Positions 6,547 to 6,959 of a stretch of 6,959 nucleotides of DNA are shown piece after piece. Source of the DNA: Planctomycetota bacterium (lineage in GTDB: Bacteria; Planctomycetota; Planctomycetia; Isosphaerales; Isosphaeraceae); contig JAKBCQ010000130.1 in assembly GCA_021807585.1 (NCBI GenBank), positions 1 through 6,959 of the forward strand, given 5' to 3'. The notes beneath the pieces are model-generated. The model was given only the letters and a program-made list of their open reading frames with translations, made no database searches and was not told the DNA's origin. The stretch's first letter is position 1, and every line of letters starts with the position of its first letter. Both the position numbers and the translations under genes were made by a program.

Positions 6547-6959
6547 AAATCCGAGGGAAAGACGCGGCGTTGTTCGTCGCGACGACGATTCCGATCATTC
6601 TGGGGGCGATCCTGGCCGCGATTTCGATCGGCACCCCCGCGCCGCGGAATCTTGAGGAGATTGCCTCGAAGATGCAGGCGGGGGAGTTCGACGTCGCGTT
6701 GCACGAGCTGGATACCTATTTGCGAGAGAACGCCGCGGATAATCGCGCCAAATTGATGACGGCGCAGACGATCATCGAACGGATCGAGTCGGAGAAAAAG
6801 AAGGACGATTCGAAGTCGAACAGGAAATACGAGTCGGAATGCAAACGCGCTCTTAAGTATTTGGAAGCGACGCGATTTAAAGATTCACGCAGGCAAGCCG
6901 AGGTCGCACTTTGGAAGGGTAAGTCGATGTACCACGCGGGACGGTGGGGACTCGCCGAG
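6543..6959 (+). CDS. Membrane-anchored TPR-like protein, N-terminal part (cut by right edge)
   Basis: 139 codons are open to the window edge. A short basic start (MKIRGK) leads into one hydrophobic helix (about 8-29, AALFVATTIPIILGAILAA), probably an uncleaved anchor with the body outside the membrane. The following helices (IASKMQAGEFDVALHELDTYLRE at about 40-62, then NRAKLMTAQTIIERIE) have TPR-like spacing and small-residue positions. A Lys/Asp/Ser-rich insert (EKKKDDSKSNRKYES) follows, then another helical hairpin (ALWKGKSMYHAGRWGLAE) typical of a TPR. The start overlaps the stop of the ASPIC gene as ATGA, so the two are translated together. It is probably another TPR adaptor of the same assembly; the family cannot be fixed from the visible part. 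Confidence 0.85.
   Translation, partial: MKIRGKDAALFVATTIPIILGAILAAISIGTPAPRNLEEIASKMQAGEFDVALHELDTYLRENAADNRAKLMTAQTIIERIESEKKKDDSKSNRKYESECKRALKYLEATRFKDSRRQAEVALWKGKSMYHAGRWGLAE

Noticed and set aside
1..6959. CRISPR arrays, insertion sequences, defence or toxin-antitoxin genes
   Set aside because: No regularly spaced repeats, terminal inverted repeats, transposase motifs or defence domains were seen on either strand.

Overview
The window looks like chromosome from a moderately GC-rich bacterium, most likely a planctomycete (Planctomycetota). Three things point that way: an alternative complex III operon, a CRTAC1-type FG-GAP/ASPIC lipoprotein packed between membrane-anchored TPR proteins, and generous non-coding spacers. 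The lineage is inferred from gene content and style; no marker gene in the window proves it.

Left part, minus strand (1 to about 1941): the first two genes of a quinol:electron-acceptor oxidoreductase operon (alternative complex III). The pentaheme cytochrome gene actA (1183-1836) is followed, with a 4-base ATGA overlap, by actB (1186 running off the left edge). ActB is the large molybdopterin-oxidoreductase-like subunit with a Tat-type leader. The rest of actB and any later act or terminal oxidase genes would lie outside the window. The cytochrome most likely starts at a TTG with a good ribosome-binding site. A tentative promoter lies just upstream.

Middle part (1942-3304): a gene-poor spacer of about 1.36 kb. 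Its only certain feature is a tRNA-Leu(UAA) gene on the minus strand (2737-2821). A possible 63-codon gene with an excellent Shine-Dalgarno sequence sits at 2340-2531. Between it and the tRNA is a stretch unusually rich in the tetramer CTTG. Nothing convincing was found in the remainder.

Right part, plus strand (3305-6959): a tandem cluster. A TPR protein with an N-terminal membrane anchor (3305-4525) is followed after 41 bases by a large putative lipoprotein with seven integrin-type calcium-binding loops and a C-terminal UnbV/ASPIC domain (4567-6546). That gene overlaps by 4 bases (ATGA) a second membrane-anchored TPR-like protein (6543 to the right edge). All three products are predicted to be exported or anchored facing outward, so they may form one envelope-associated assembly. 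Their actual function is unknown. The ASPIC gene carries a run of nine G within its most conserved C-terminal motif, a possible slippage site.
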